A stretch of 64,000 bases of DNA from an uncultured Lachnospiraceae bacterium (GTDB lineage Bacteria > Bacillota > Clostridia > Lachnospirales > Lachnospiraceae): positions 31,279 to 95,278 of the forward strand of contig CAJUDY010000001.1 of the NCBI GenBank assembly GCA_910584945.1, in the 5' to 3' direction. The position numbers and the translations under genes are program-made. Positions within the stretch are counted from its first letter, which is position 1, and the number at the start of each line of letters is the position of its first letter. Shown here piece by piece: positions 18,635 to 27,197 of the stretch. The notes under the pieces are model-generated. The model searched no databases. It saw only the letters and a list, made by a program, of their open reading frames with translations, and was not told the origin of the DNA.

Positions 18635-19798
18635 ATGAAGATCGGTTTTTTGTGTCCTTCCCTGGATGTATGCGGAGGCGTGCAAAGGATTATAACGGTT
18701 CTGGCGAATGCCATGGCAGATCAGCATCAGGTGGTGGTGGTTGCCATCAATAATCAACCGGGAAAGTTCTATTATCCTTTCCGACCGGAAGTGAAAACAA
18801 TTTGTTTTAATCAGTTTGTTTTTCGGAAAAAGAATCTTGTATCCGGAATTGTGCGAAAGTTAGAACGCAGAGTTCCGGTAGCTCTACCGGCTTTAGCGGC
18901 ACAGAAAGTATATTTTCCTGATTATATCTGTGAGCAATTAGGGGCACTTCTTGCAGAAGAAATGTGTGATTGTATCATTGCGAATACGCCTCATTGTTCT
19001 GTTTTGCTGGGACTCATGAAGGAATATTTAGGCGGCGCATATTTGATTGGGTGGCAGCATAGCTCCTATGAAATATATTATGAGATTCGAGGGAAAGGAT
19101 TTTATCCCCAAAGAGAACTCGCAAAAAAAGTATATCGAAATCTGGACAGGCTGGTAAGTCTGACGAGCCAGGATGCCCGGGCATATGAAGATAAAATGGG
19201 ACTGGAATGCTGCTGCATTCACAATCCATTAAGTTTTTTAAGCAGTAAAAAGTCTGCAGTGGTCAATAAAAAGATTATATTTGTCGGACGTCTGGAAGGA
19301 TATTTGAAGGGATTGGATTATCTGGTTGACATTATGAAAATCCTGATATCAGACAGAGGGCATAAGGACTGGAGATTTCAGGTGATCGGGGCGGGATCAG
19401 GAGCCTCCCAATTAGAGCAGTGGGTGAAAGAGGCCGGACTTCAAAAATATGTGGAATTGTCAGGGGAACACACGGAAGTTCAGGATTACTATTGTGACGC
19501 TTCCATATTTATCTCTACGTCCCGCTTTGAAGGCTTCGGTCTGGCGGTGACAGAGGCCATGGAGTGCGGTTTGCCGTCAGTGTCTTTTCGGACAGACGGC
19601 CCGTCAGAGATTATCAACGATGGAGTCAACGGATACCTGATCGAAAAGTATTCGGTGGAGCAGTTTGCAGATGCATTGGAACGGCTGATGGAAGATTCGG
19701 ATTTGCGTAAGAAGTTTTCGGAAAATGCCATCATGCGGGCAAAAGATTTTCATATGGACCGGATACTGGAACAATGGGAAAGAGTGATTCATGAATAG
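18635..19798 (+). CDS. Family 4 glycosyltransferase
   Basis: ATG 18635 is chosen over GTG 18629 because aggtg at 18623-18627 then has a normal spacing; the product is 387 residues. This is a GT-B enzyme: an N-terminal domain with the glycine-rich 'CPSLDVCGGVQRII' (about 8-21), then the C-terminal donor domain beginning 'KIIFVGRLEGYLKGLDYLV' and ending in the EX7E-type stretch 'FEGFGLAVTEAMECGLPSV' near residue 290. It acts on lipid-linked sugars at the membrane. The stop lies inside the next gene (8-base overlap), which implies coupled translation with the second flippase. Confidence 0.92.
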   Translation: MKIGFLCPSLDVCGGVQRIITVLANAMADQHQVVVVAINNQPGKFYYPFRPEVKTICFNQFVFRKKNLVSGIVRKLERRVPVALPALAAQKVYFPDYICEQLGALLAEEMCDCIIANTPHCSVLLGLMKEYLGGAYLIGWQHSSYEIYYEIRGKGFYPQRELAKKVYRNLDRLVSLTSQDARAYEDKMGLECCCIHNPLSFLSSKKSAVVNKKIIFVGRLEGYLKGLDYLVDIMKILISDRGHKDWRFQVIGAGSGASQLEQWVKEAGLQKYVELSGEHTEVQDYYCDASIFISTSRFEGFGLAVTEAMECGLPSVSFRTDGPSEIINDGVNGYLIEKYSVEQFADALERLMEDSDLRKKFSENAIMRAKDFHMDRILEQWERVIHE

Positions 19799-21236
19799 AA
19801 ATTTTTTAAAACATTTTGCAATTATCGGCAGCGGGACGATTATGAATATGTTTTTGGGATTGATCAATGCTCCGATCATTACCAGGATGGTAGACCCGGA
19901 AGAATACGGACAGCTGTCTATCTTTAACATGTATGCGAATATCGGGGTTATGGTGCTGTGTCTTGGCCTGGATCAGGCGCTTGTGCGCTACTATTATGAA
20001 CAGGATACTATCGAATATAAGAGAAGCTTATTGTTTCGGTGCATTCAGCTTCCAGTATTGATGAGTATGCTGGCTTCGGGCTTTGTGATTGTAACCTCTG
20101 CGACAGGAATGATTGCATTTGAATTTCCCACTACAATCATGATCTTTTTGTGTATATTTGTGATCACGCAGATTATCTACCGTTTTAGTGTGCTGGTGGT
20201 GCGTCTGGAATATAAGTCCGGGGTTTATTCCATGGCAAATGTGATGAATAAGATCATGTATATGGTGATTGCAATTCCGGCAGTACTGCTGATTCGGGGG
20301 CATTACCTGCTTCTTCTTGTGATAGCGACGGTGGGTGCGGAGTGTTTTTGCATGATCTATACGATAGCAGTGCAAAAAGAAACATGGAATTTTTACAGGC
20401 AGGACCGTTCTGTATGCTCATTTAAACAAGATGAATTGCTGAAATATGCTTACCCTTACATTTTTTCTATGGGAATTACAACTTTGTTTCAGGCAATTGA
20501 CAAGATGTCTTTGAATATGCATTGCACTTATGCAGAAGTTGGGATCTATGCTTCGGCAATGACATTTGTGAATCTGTCCGCTTTGGTGCAGAGGACCTTT
20601 AATACATTATGGACGCCAATGGCGGTGGAGCATTATACAAAAGATCCCGAAGACACGTCGTTCCATCAAAAAGGGAATCAGATGATTACCATTGTCATGT
20701 TCTTTATCGGCATTACATTGATTTTACTGAAAGATGTATTTGCCCTTTTGCTGGGCAGTAAATATCGCATTTCTGCATATATATTTCCTTGTTTAATGTT
20801 CAATCCAATTATGTATACGATCTCAGAAACGACCGTCGGCGGCCTTATTTTTAAAAAGAAAAGTAAACTGCAGGTGGTGGTGGCGCTTGGCGCCTGCATT
20901 ACAAACATTATTGGTAATGCGATTCTGGTACCGGTATTCGGAGGTCAGGGTGCGGCAATTTCTACCGGATTTTCGTATATTGTATTTTTCTCGTTACGTA
21001 CTTTTTTAGCAAATAAATATTATTATGTGGATTTTAAGTTGAAAAAGTTCTATTTACTGACCTTGATTGTAGCGATCTACGCGTTGTATAATACATTTAT
21101 CGCTTTTAACATGGGTTCTATCATAGGCTATTTGATTTGTGTTGCTTTGTTGGCAGCCCTTTACAGGGAACATGTGAGATGGGGATTTGCGTATTTGTGG
21201 GATACTTTTGGCAAAATGCTTCCATGGAAGAAATGA
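19791..21236 (+). CDS. Wzx-type polysaccharide flippase (second)
   Basis: 481 residues and 12 or more membrane segments. The N-terminus 'IGSGTIMNMFLGLINAPIIT' followed by 'VDPEEYGQLSIFNMYANIG' is the family signature of lipopolysaccharide/teichuronic-type flippases. It shares little obvious sequence with the flippase at 13397, so it is not a recent duplicate. It ends the AT-rich left block of the operon; a promoter candidate follows at 21255-21283. It may serve the unit made by the diamino-sugar module downstream. Confidence 0.92.
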   Translation: MNRNFLKHFAIIGSGTIMNMFLGLINAPIITRMVDPEEYGQLSIFNMYANIGVMVLCLGLDQALVRYYYEQDTIEYKRSLLFRCIQLPVLMSMLASGFVIVTSATGMIAFEFPTTIMIFLCIFVITQIIYRFSVLVVRLEYKSGVYSMANVMNKIMYMVIAIPAVLLIRGHYLLLLVIATVGAECFCMIYTIAVQKETWNFYRQDRSVCSFKQDELLKYAYPYIFSMGITTLFQAIDKMSLNMHCTYAEVGIYASAMTFVNLSALVQRTFNTLWTPMAVEHYTKDPEDTSFHQKGNQMITIVMFFIGITLILLKDVFALLLGSKYRISAYIFPCLMFNPIMYTISETTVGGLIFKKKSKLQVVVALGACITNIIGNAILVPVFGGQGAAISTGFSYIVFFSLRTFLANKYYYVDFKLKKFYLLTLIVAIYALYNTFIAFNMGSIIGYLICVALLAALYREHVRWGFAYLWDTFGKMLPWKK

Positions 21237-21254
21237 GTGGTCTTTTCGTAATAC

Positions 21255-21283
21255 TTGTAAAATAAAGGCAAAGGTGATACACT
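21255..21283 (+). promoter_or_regulatory. Internal promoter candidate before the PglF-like gene
   Basis: TTGTAA (21255-21260), a 17-bp spacer and TACACT (21278-21283) with extended TGA. It sits in the only sizeable gap (125 bp) of this part of the operon and repeats the TTGTAAAA -35 context of the promoters at 8947 and 44599. The -10 is imperfect. Confidence 0.45.
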
Positions 21284-21361
21284 ATCAGAGAATATGAGAC
21301 AGGACAGTTTTGCATGCATAATTTCTGATTTTACAATTGATCTTATGATTCGAGGTATAGA

Positions 21362-23242
21362 ATGCTGAAGTATAAGAGTAAAAAGATGCTCTATCGGCTG
21401 TTTTTGTTAGTGCTGATGGATGGTCTGATCATTACATTGTCAGGTCCGTTGGCGATTTATATAAGATATAATCTGTTTTTTGAGCCAGGAGCAATTACAT
21501 TTATTGAGCATATATTCCAGTATCTTCCATTTAATTTGCTGATTACACTGGGAGCTTTTGTGGGGTTTCGCTTATATCAGGGGATCTGGAAATACGCCAG
21601 CGCTTCGGACTTGGTCAATATCATCGGAGCCTGTGGGGTGTCCGCGGTGACGCAGGCTCTGGGAATGAAGCTCTTGCACCTGTCGTTCCCAAGAAGTTAT
21701 CCGATTATGTATTTTGTGATCCTGACAGCAGGGATCTCGGTGTTTCGCTTTATGTACCGTATTCTTGGTTTTATCCAGTCCCGCCGGGAAGGGATGCTGA
21801 AGGCGGGAAAGAAGCATACGATGATCGTCGGAGCCGGAGAGGCAGGGTATACGCTGCTGAAAGAGCTGCAGAACAGCCGCTTTGTCAACCAGAATGTATG
21901 CTGTATCGTGGATGACGACCCAGGAAAGCAGGGAAAATATCTGCGGGGCGTGCTGGTGGCCGGAACCCGCTATGATATCTGCCGTCTGGCGGAGGAATAC
22001 GATATTGATGAGATCATGATCGCCATGCCGTCGGCGGACCACGCCACGGTACAGGAGATTCTGGACCTGTGCAGTCAGACAAGCTGTAAGCTGAAAGTGC
22101 TGCCGGGCCTCTACCAGCTGGTGAACGGGGAAGTCAGCGTGTCCAAGCTTCGGAATGTGGAGATCGAGGACCTGCTGGGCCGGGAGCCGGTGGACACGCA
22201 GATTGACAGCATCATGGACTATGTGTCGGGCAAGACGGTGCTGGTCACCGGAGGAGGGGGCTCCATCGGGAGCGAGCTTTGCAGACAGATAGCCCGGCAT
22301 GAGCCGAAACGGCTGATCATCTTTGATATTTATGAAAATAACGTGTATGATATTCAGCAGGAGTTGAAAAGGGAACATCCGGAGCTGGACCTGGTGGCGC
22401 TCATTGGTTCTGTGCGAAACACCCATCGGATCTACAATGTGTTTGAAACATATCGGCCGGAGATTGTCTATCATGCGGCCGCTCACAAACACGTACCGCT
22501 GATGGAGGACAGTCCCAACGAAGCTATTAAGAATAATGTACTGGGCACCTATAAGACGGCCCAGGCGGCGGATCGTTTTCGAACGTCCCGGTTTGTGCTG
22601 ATCTCCACAGACAAGGCAGTGAATCCCACCAACATCATGGGAGCGTCTAAACGCCTCTGTGAGATGGTGATTCAGATGATGAACCATCAGTCGGCCACGG
22701 AATTCGTGGCGGTTCGATTCGGCAATGTATTAGGAAGCAACGGAAGCGTAATCCCGCTGTTTAAAAAGCAGATCGAGGAGGGCGGCCCGGTGACGGTGAC
22801 CCACCCGGATATCATTCGGTACTTTATGACGATTCCGGAGGCGGTGTCTCTGGTACTGCAGGCAGGAGCCCAGGCAAAGGGCGGAGAGATCTTTGTGCTG
22901 GACATGGGGAAACCGGTAAAAATTTTGGACCTGGCTTTGAATCTGATCCGGCTGTCGGGGTATAAGCCTTACGAGGATATTGATATCAAATTTACCGGGC
23001 TTCGGCCGGGAGAAAAGTTATACGAAGAACTGCTTATGAGTGAAGAAGGGCTTCAGAGTACCAGTAATAAGTTGATCCACATCGGCAAACCCATTGAATT
23101 TGATGAAGAGCGATTCCGGCAGCAGCTGGAAGAACTGGACGAACTGTCCCGCCGGGACGACTCCGGAATTAAGGAGAAGGTGATGGAGATTGTTCCGACT
23201 TATCATATGGAAGAAAGTATTACGGAAGAGAGGCGTATATAA
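21362..23242 (+). CDS. Membrane-bound UDP-GlcNAc 4,6-dehydratase (PglF/WbpM-like)
   Basis: 626 residues, the full length of the PglF/WbpM/CapD class. Four membrane segments (about 1-125), a first Rossmann domain ('TMIVGAGEAGYTLLKEL', about 153-169), then an extended SDR domain ('VLVTGGGGSIGSELCRQ', about 293-310). The catalytic set is D417-K418 in 'STDKAVNPTNIMGASK', then M426 and K430. Met instead of Tyr at 426 is the hallmark of this class, with spacing identical to what I recall for PglF (D396, K397, M405). It makes the UDP-4-keto-6-deoxy sugar used by the aminotransferase that follows with a 1-base overlap. GC rises sharply inside this gene near 21.6-21.8 kb. Confidence 0.93.
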   Translation: MLKYKSKKMLYRLFLLVLMDGLIITLSGPLAIYIRYNLFFEPGAITFIEHIFQYLPFNLLITLGAFVGFRLYQGIWKYASASDLVNIIGACGVSAVTQALGMKLLHLSFPRSYPIMYFVILTAGISVFRFMYRILGFIQSRREGMLKAGKKHTMIVGAGEAGYTLLKELQNSRFVNQNVCCIVDDDPGKQGKYLRGVLVAGTRYDICRLAEEYDIDEIMIAMPSADHATVQEILDLCSQTSCKLKVLPGLYQLVNGEVSVSKLRNVEIEDLLGREPVDTQIDSIMDYVSGKTVLVTGGGGSIGSELCRQIARHEPKRLIIFDIYENNVYDIQQELKREHPELDLVALIGSVRNTHRIYNVFETYRPEIVYHAAAHKHVPLMEDSPNEAIKNNVLGTYKTAQAADRFRTSRFVLISTDKAVNPTNIMGASKRLCEMVIQMMNHQSATEFVAVRFGNVLGSNGSVIPLFKKQIEEGGPVTVTHPDIIRYFMTIPEAVSLVLQAGAQAKGGEIFVLDMGKPVKILDLALNLIRLSGYKPYEDIDIKFTGLRPGEKLYEELLMSEEGLQSTSNKLIHIGKPIEFDEERFRQQLEELDELSRRDDSGIKEKVMEIVPTYHMEESITEERRI

Positions 23243-24375
23243 TGGCACATATTTATCTGGCGTCCCCGCACATGAGTGAGGAAGGCTTTGAACAAGAGTA
23301 TATTAAGGAAGCATTTGACTCCAACTGGATTGCTCCTCTTGGAAAAAATGTGAACGAGTTTGAAAAGGAACTGGCGTCGGCGGTAGGGGCGAAGGATGCC
23401 GCGGCACTTTCCTCAGGTTCCGCGGCCATTCATCTTGCCTTGAAAGCGGCGGGGGTCAAAGAAGGAGATCTGGTTTTCTGCCAGGATCTGACGTTTTCCG
23501 CTACGGCCAATCCCATTGCCTATGAGAGGGCAGTCCCAGTATTTATTGACAGCGACTATGAGACCTGGAATATGTCTCCGGAGGCGCTGGAACGGGCTTT
23601 TGAAAAATATCCCCAGGTAAAAGCGGTGCTGCCGGTGCATCTCTATGGACTTCCGGCCAATATGGAGCGGATCATGGACATCTGCAAAAAACATGGAGTT
23701 CCGGTGATCGAGGACGCGGCGGAAAGCCTTGGGTCCTTGTATCACGGACAGCATACCGGGACCTTCGGAGACTATGGCATCTTTTCCTTTAACGGCAATA
23801 AGATCATCACGACCTCCGGGGGCGGCATGCTGGTCTGCAATCTGGAGGAGGAAAAAGCCAAAGAGCGAATTAAGAAGGCTCGTTTCTGGGCTACCCAGGC
23901 CAGGGAACCGGCGCGGCATTATGAACACAAGGAAATCGGGTATAATTACCGTATGAGCAACATTGTGGCGGGAATCGGAAGAGGACAGCTGAAGGTGCTG
24001 GAACAGAGAGTGGAGCAGAAACGTCAGATCTTCGCTTACTACCAGGAGCATCTGGGGGATTTGAAAGGACTTGCCTTTATGCCCCTGCATGAGAACGAGC
24101 GGGCTAACTGCTGGCTGAGCGTCATTCGACTGGAGGCAGATTGTCCGGTGCGCCCGCTGGATGTGATGATTGCACTGGAAAAAGAAGACATTGAGAGCCG
24201 ACCGGTGTGGAAGCCCATGCATCTGCAGCCGGTATTTCAAGACTGCGCCTATGTGGACAATGGAGATGTGGGGGCTACGCTGTTCCGTCAGGGAGTCTGT
24301 CTGACAAGCGATACAAAACTGACGGAAAAAGAACTGGAACGGATTTGCGGAATCATCAGAGGATTGTGGAGATAG
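23242..24375 (+). CDS. DegT/DnrJ/EryC1-type sugar aminotransferase (PglE-like)
   Basis: 377 residues, fold-type I PLP enzyme. The PLP-binding lysine is K187 in 'FSFNGNKIITTSGGGM'; the PLP-holding 'EDAAESLGS' lies before it and 'LSSGSAAIHLALKAAG' near the N-terminus. The start overlaps the stop of the dehydratase gene (TAATG), which strongly couples the two. The expected reaction is glutamate-dependent amination at C4 of the 4-keto-6-deoxy sugar, giving a UDP-4-amino sugar as in bacillosamine synthesis. No PglD-type hexapeptide acetyltransferase is next to it; the gene at 25085 may fill that role. Confidence 0.92.
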   Translation: MAHIYLASPHMSEEGFEQEYIKEAFDSNWIAPLGKNVNEFEKELASAVGAKDAAALSSGSAAIHLALKAAGVKEGDLVFCQDLTFSATANPIAYERAVPVFIDSDYETWNMSPEALERAFEKYPQVKAVLPVHLYGLPANMERIMDICKKHGVPVIEDAAESLGSLYHGQHTGTFGDYGIFSFNGNKIITTSGGGMLVCNLEEEKAKERIKKARFWATQAREPARHYEHKEIGYNYRMSNIVAGIGRGQLKVLEQRVEQKRQIFAYYQEHLGDLKGLAFMPLHENERANCWLSVIRLEADCPVRPLDVMIALEKEDIESRPVWKPMHLQPVFQDCAYVDNGDVGATLFRQGVCLTSDTKLTEKELERICGIIRGLWR

Positions 24376-25080
24376 ATGAGACAGGGAATTTATGCGAGAC
24401 ATATCAAGCGAAAACTGGATGTGATCCTGGCGGCAGGCGCCCTGCTGGCGCTTAGTCCGGTGATGGGGGCGACGGCCTTGCTGGTGCGGTTGAAACTGGG
24501 CAGTCCGGTGCTGTTTACCCAGTTGCGCCCCGGAAAAGGGGAACGGATTTTTCGCATGTATAAATTCCGTACCATGACCGACGAGCGGGACGCCAGCGGA
24601 GAACTGCTTCCGGACGAAGCGCGTTTGACCGAATTCGGGAAATTCTTAAGAAGCAGCAGCCTGGACGAGCTGCCGGAATTATTCAACATCCTGAGAGGGG
24701 ATATGAGCATCGTCGGTCCAAGACCTCAGCTGGTGCGGGACATGGTATTTATGACCAAAGAGCAGAGAAGGCGGCACAAAGCGGTCCAGGGCCTCACCGG
24801 TCTTGCCCAGGTGAACGGCAGAAATCAGATTTCCTGGGAAGAGAAGCTTTCCTACGATCAGCAGTATGTAAGACACATTACGTTCCTGGGGGATCTACGG
24901 ATTTTGCTTCAGACGGTTGGCAATGTATTGAAAAAAGAGGACATTAACACAGAGGGAATGGCGACGGCGGAGGACTTTGGCGATTATCTTCTGCGAACCG
25001 GACAGGTGGATCAGGAAACCTATGACAAAAAGCAGCGCATCGCCAGAAAGATCTGCGAGCGGAACGAGCGAAAGAGGTAG
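24376..25080 (+). CDS. Short polyprenyl-phosphate sugar-phosphate transferase (PglC-like)
   Basis: 234 residues: one N-terminal re-entrant membrane helix (about 13-35), the basic 'YKFRTMTDERD' segment, catalytic D97-E98 in 'SSLDELPELFNIL', and 'GDMSIVGPRPQL'. This is the minimal monotopic PGT architecture of PglC, about 200 residues plus a C-terminal tail. It transfers a sugar-1-phosphate from the UDP-sugar made by the two preceding genes to undecaprenyl phosphate, starting repeat-unit assembly. It begins right after the aminotransferase stop with no gap. The tail after residue 190 is charged and somewhat longer than usual. Confidence 0.93.
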   Translation: MRQGIYARHIKRKLDVILAAGALLALSPVMGATALLVRLKLGSPVLFTQLRPGKGERIFRMYKFRTMTDERDASGELLPDEARLTEFGKFLRSSSLDELPELFNILRGDMSIVGPRPQLVRDMVFMTKEQRRRHKAVQGLTGLAQVNGRNQISWEEKLSYDQQYVRHITFLGDLRILLQTVGNVLKKEDINTEGMATAEDFGDYLLRTGQVDQETYDKKQRIARKICERNERKR

Positions 25081-25084
25081 CGGA

Positions 25085-25933
25085 ATGGAAAAAGAGTGGG
25101 AATATTATAATCATGCCCTTGTCCCGACGACTGCTCCCCATGTGACGCCGGATACTTCCTGGATGAAAGACCGAAAAAAGTGGAAGGAGCTGGCAGGGGG
25201 GCACTATCCGCTGTTCGCAAGATGGACGACGGATTTTGACTGTGAGGAGGAGACGGAGTGGTATTGCCTGATAAAAGATACGCCTTTTGATATGATGTCA
25301 TTAAAATCCAACCGGCGCAGTCTGATTACAAGAGGGCTGAAAAGGGTAGACGTGAAAATCATTACGCCGGCAGATTATGCGGCTCAGATGGCGAATGTTC
25401 TTATAAAAGCATGGCAGTCTTATGATGAATCTTATGAAGAAAAAGATGACAGGAAAAGGCTGACAGAAGAATTCAAAGAATTGACAGAAAAAAACCTTGG
25501 AAATTCCGAATATCTGGGGGCATTTTTGAAAGACACGGATACCATGATCGGCTACAGTATCTATGACCTGCATGGCGATTGGGTGGAATATTCGGTTGTA
25601 AAAACTGATCCGGAGTATCTGAATACACAAGTGAATGCGGCTCTTGCATACTTTGGACTGCAGCGTTACATGCGGCCTGGCGTGAACTATATACTGGGCG
25701 GCTGGAGAACGATGATTCACGAGACAAATTATCAAGATTATTTGTTGAAAAATTTTGGATACAGGAAGGCATACTGCCAGCTTCATATCACATACCGCCC
25801 GTGGATGAAAGCGGCAGTAGCGGTATTGTATCCTTTGCGGGGTATGCTTGAAAAATATAGCAAGAATAAATGGCTGTACTATGTCTGGTGTACTTTAAAA
25901 CAAGAAGAGATCCACCGGACATTTATGTCCTGA
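25085..25933 (+). CDS. GNAT/FemAB-like acyltransferase candidate
   Basis: ATG 25085 has aaagaggt (25071-25078) upstream and is preferred over the in-frame ATG at 24977 inside the previous gene. The product has 282 residues and no membrane helix apart from a weakly hydrophobic stretch near 240-255. The layout of the middle part ('LGAFLKDTDTMIGYSIYDL', then 'YSVVKTDPEYLNTQVNAALA') resembles the GNAT fold as found in FemABX-like proteins, though no diagnostic acetyl-CoA loop is obvious. Its place directly after the dehydratase-aminotransferase-PGT trio suggests N-acylation of the 4-amino sugar. It could instead modify the growing unit. Moderate confidence in fold only. Confidence 0.6.
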   Translation: MEKEWEYYNHALVPTTAPHVTPDTSWMKDRKKWKELAGGHYPLFARWTTDFDCEEETEWYCLIKDTPFDMMSLKSNRRSLITRGLKRVDVKIITPADYAAQMANVLIKAWQSYDESYEEKDDRKRLTEEFKELTEKNLGNSEYLGAFLKDTDTMIGYSIYDLHGDWVEYSVVKTDPEYLNTQVNAALAYFGLQRYMRPGVNYILGGWRTMIHETNYQDYLLKNFGYRKAYCQLHITYRPWMKAAVAVLYPLRGMLEKYSKNKWLYYVWCTLKQEEIHRTFMS

Positions 25934-25951
25934 GCAAAAGGAGGAAGCTTT

Positions 25952-27193
25952 ATGAACATCTGGCTTTTTAACCACTACGCAGTCCCCCCCAACCTGTACC
26001 CATTGGCTCGTCCCTATTATTTCGCTAAAAATCTACAAAAAAAAGGTCACAAAGTGACCATCTTTGCCGCCAGTTCCGTGCACCTGTCCGACGAGAATCT
26101 AATCCAGGATCATCGTCCCATGAAAGCCCAGCGGATTGACGGACTTCGCTATGTATTTTTGAAAGCGCGCAATTATGAAGGCAATGGTCTTCAGAGAATC
26201 CTGAACTTTTTTGACTATACCTTACGGCTGTTCACCCAGACAAAGAAGTTCAATAAGCCCGATGTGATTCTGGCAACGTCCGTACATCCGCTGACCTGCG
26301 CGGCGGGAATTCTGCTCGCCAAGAAGTATCGCTGCAAATGTGTGGTGGAGATCGCGGACTTGTGGCCTTTGACTTTAGTGGAATACGGGGCAATAAAGGA
26401 AAAACAACTGATTACAAAAAGCTTGTACGCACTGGAACATTGGATTTATAAAAAGGCAGACGCCATTATCTTTACCATGTCAGGGGGTAAAAAGTATATT
26501 GCTGATCAGGGCTGGGATCATGATGTGGACTTGAATAAAATATCTTATATCAATAATGGAGTGGATCTGGACATTTATTATGATCAAGAACAAAAAGAAA
26601 AGTATCCGGATTCAGATTTAGATGATAAAAATGTATTCAAAGTGATTTATACAGGCTCTATGGGAAAAGCAAACGCCATGTATGATATTTTGGATGCAGC
26701 CGATAGATTAAAAACATGTAAAAATATCCGCTTTCTACTTTTTGGCGGTGGCTATCTTGAACAAGAATTAAAAGAGTATTGTACCAGGAAGAAGATAGAG
26801 AATGTCGTATTTAAGGGAAAAGTGAATAAACAATACATTCCCAATATTCTTTCAAAAGGAAATCTAAATATTATGACAGGTATTAGTGACCGCATTTCCG
26901 ATTATGGCCTGAGTATGAACAAAATGTTTGATTATATGGCTTCCGGGAAGCCCACGGTCTCGAATATAAAAACGAATTTTGATATTTTAGAAATAAACCA
27001 ATGCGGAGTGAGCGTTGAACCGGGGGACGCAGAGAAGTTGGCAAATGCGGTATATGAGTTTTATAAAATGAGTGACACTCAGTATAGAGAATATTGTACG
27101 CATGCGAAAGAAGCCGTTAAAAAGTATGATTTTAAATACCTGACGAATGAACTGGAGAAAATCATATATTCAGATGTGTCGGGTGTGAGGTAA
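25952..27193 (+). CDS. Family 4 glycosyltransferase (WbuB-like)
   Basis: 413 residues with aaaggagg 10 bases before ATG. The N-terminus 'WLFNHYAVPPNLYPLARPYY' and 'ASSVHLSD' mark the WbuB-like GT4 group that transfers N-acetyl amino sugars; the donor domain begins 'KVIYTGSMGKANAMYD' (about 230) and ends 'DYMASGKPTVSN'. It is a clear paralogue of the protein at 46042-47304 (both carry HPLT, ADLWP/RDLWP, SYINNGVD/FYVNNGVK and a similar 'FGGG' loop). The gene is mosaic: the 5' third is GC-rich while the rest, from about 26.39 kb, is very AT-rich. It probably adds the second sugar after the PglC-like step. Confidence 0.9.
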   Translation: MNIWLFNHYAVPPNLYPLARPYYFAKNLQKKGHKVTIFAASSVHLSDENLIQDHRPMKAQRIDGLRYVFLKARNYEGNGLQRILNFFDYTLRLFTQTKKFNKPDVILATSVHPLTCAAGILLAKKYRCKCVVEIADLWPLTLVEYGAIKEKQLITKSLYALEHWIYKKADAIIFTMSGGKKYIADQGWDHDVDLNKISYINNGVDLDIYYDQEQKEKYPDSDLDDKNVFKVIYTGSMGKANAMYDILDAADRLKTCKNIRFLLFGGGYLEQELKEYCTRKKIENVVFKGKVNKQYIPNILSKGNLNIMTGISDRISDYGLSMNKMFDYMASGKPTVSNIKTNFDILEINQCGVSVEPGDAEKLANAVYEFYKMSDTQYREYCTHAKEAVKKYDFKYLTNELEKIIYSDVSGVR

Positions 27194-27197
27194 TGAA

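Noticed and set aside
21572..22687. 371-codon minus-strand frame opposite the PglF-like gene
   Set aside because: Antisense shadow in a GC-rich coding stretch, no domain recognised.
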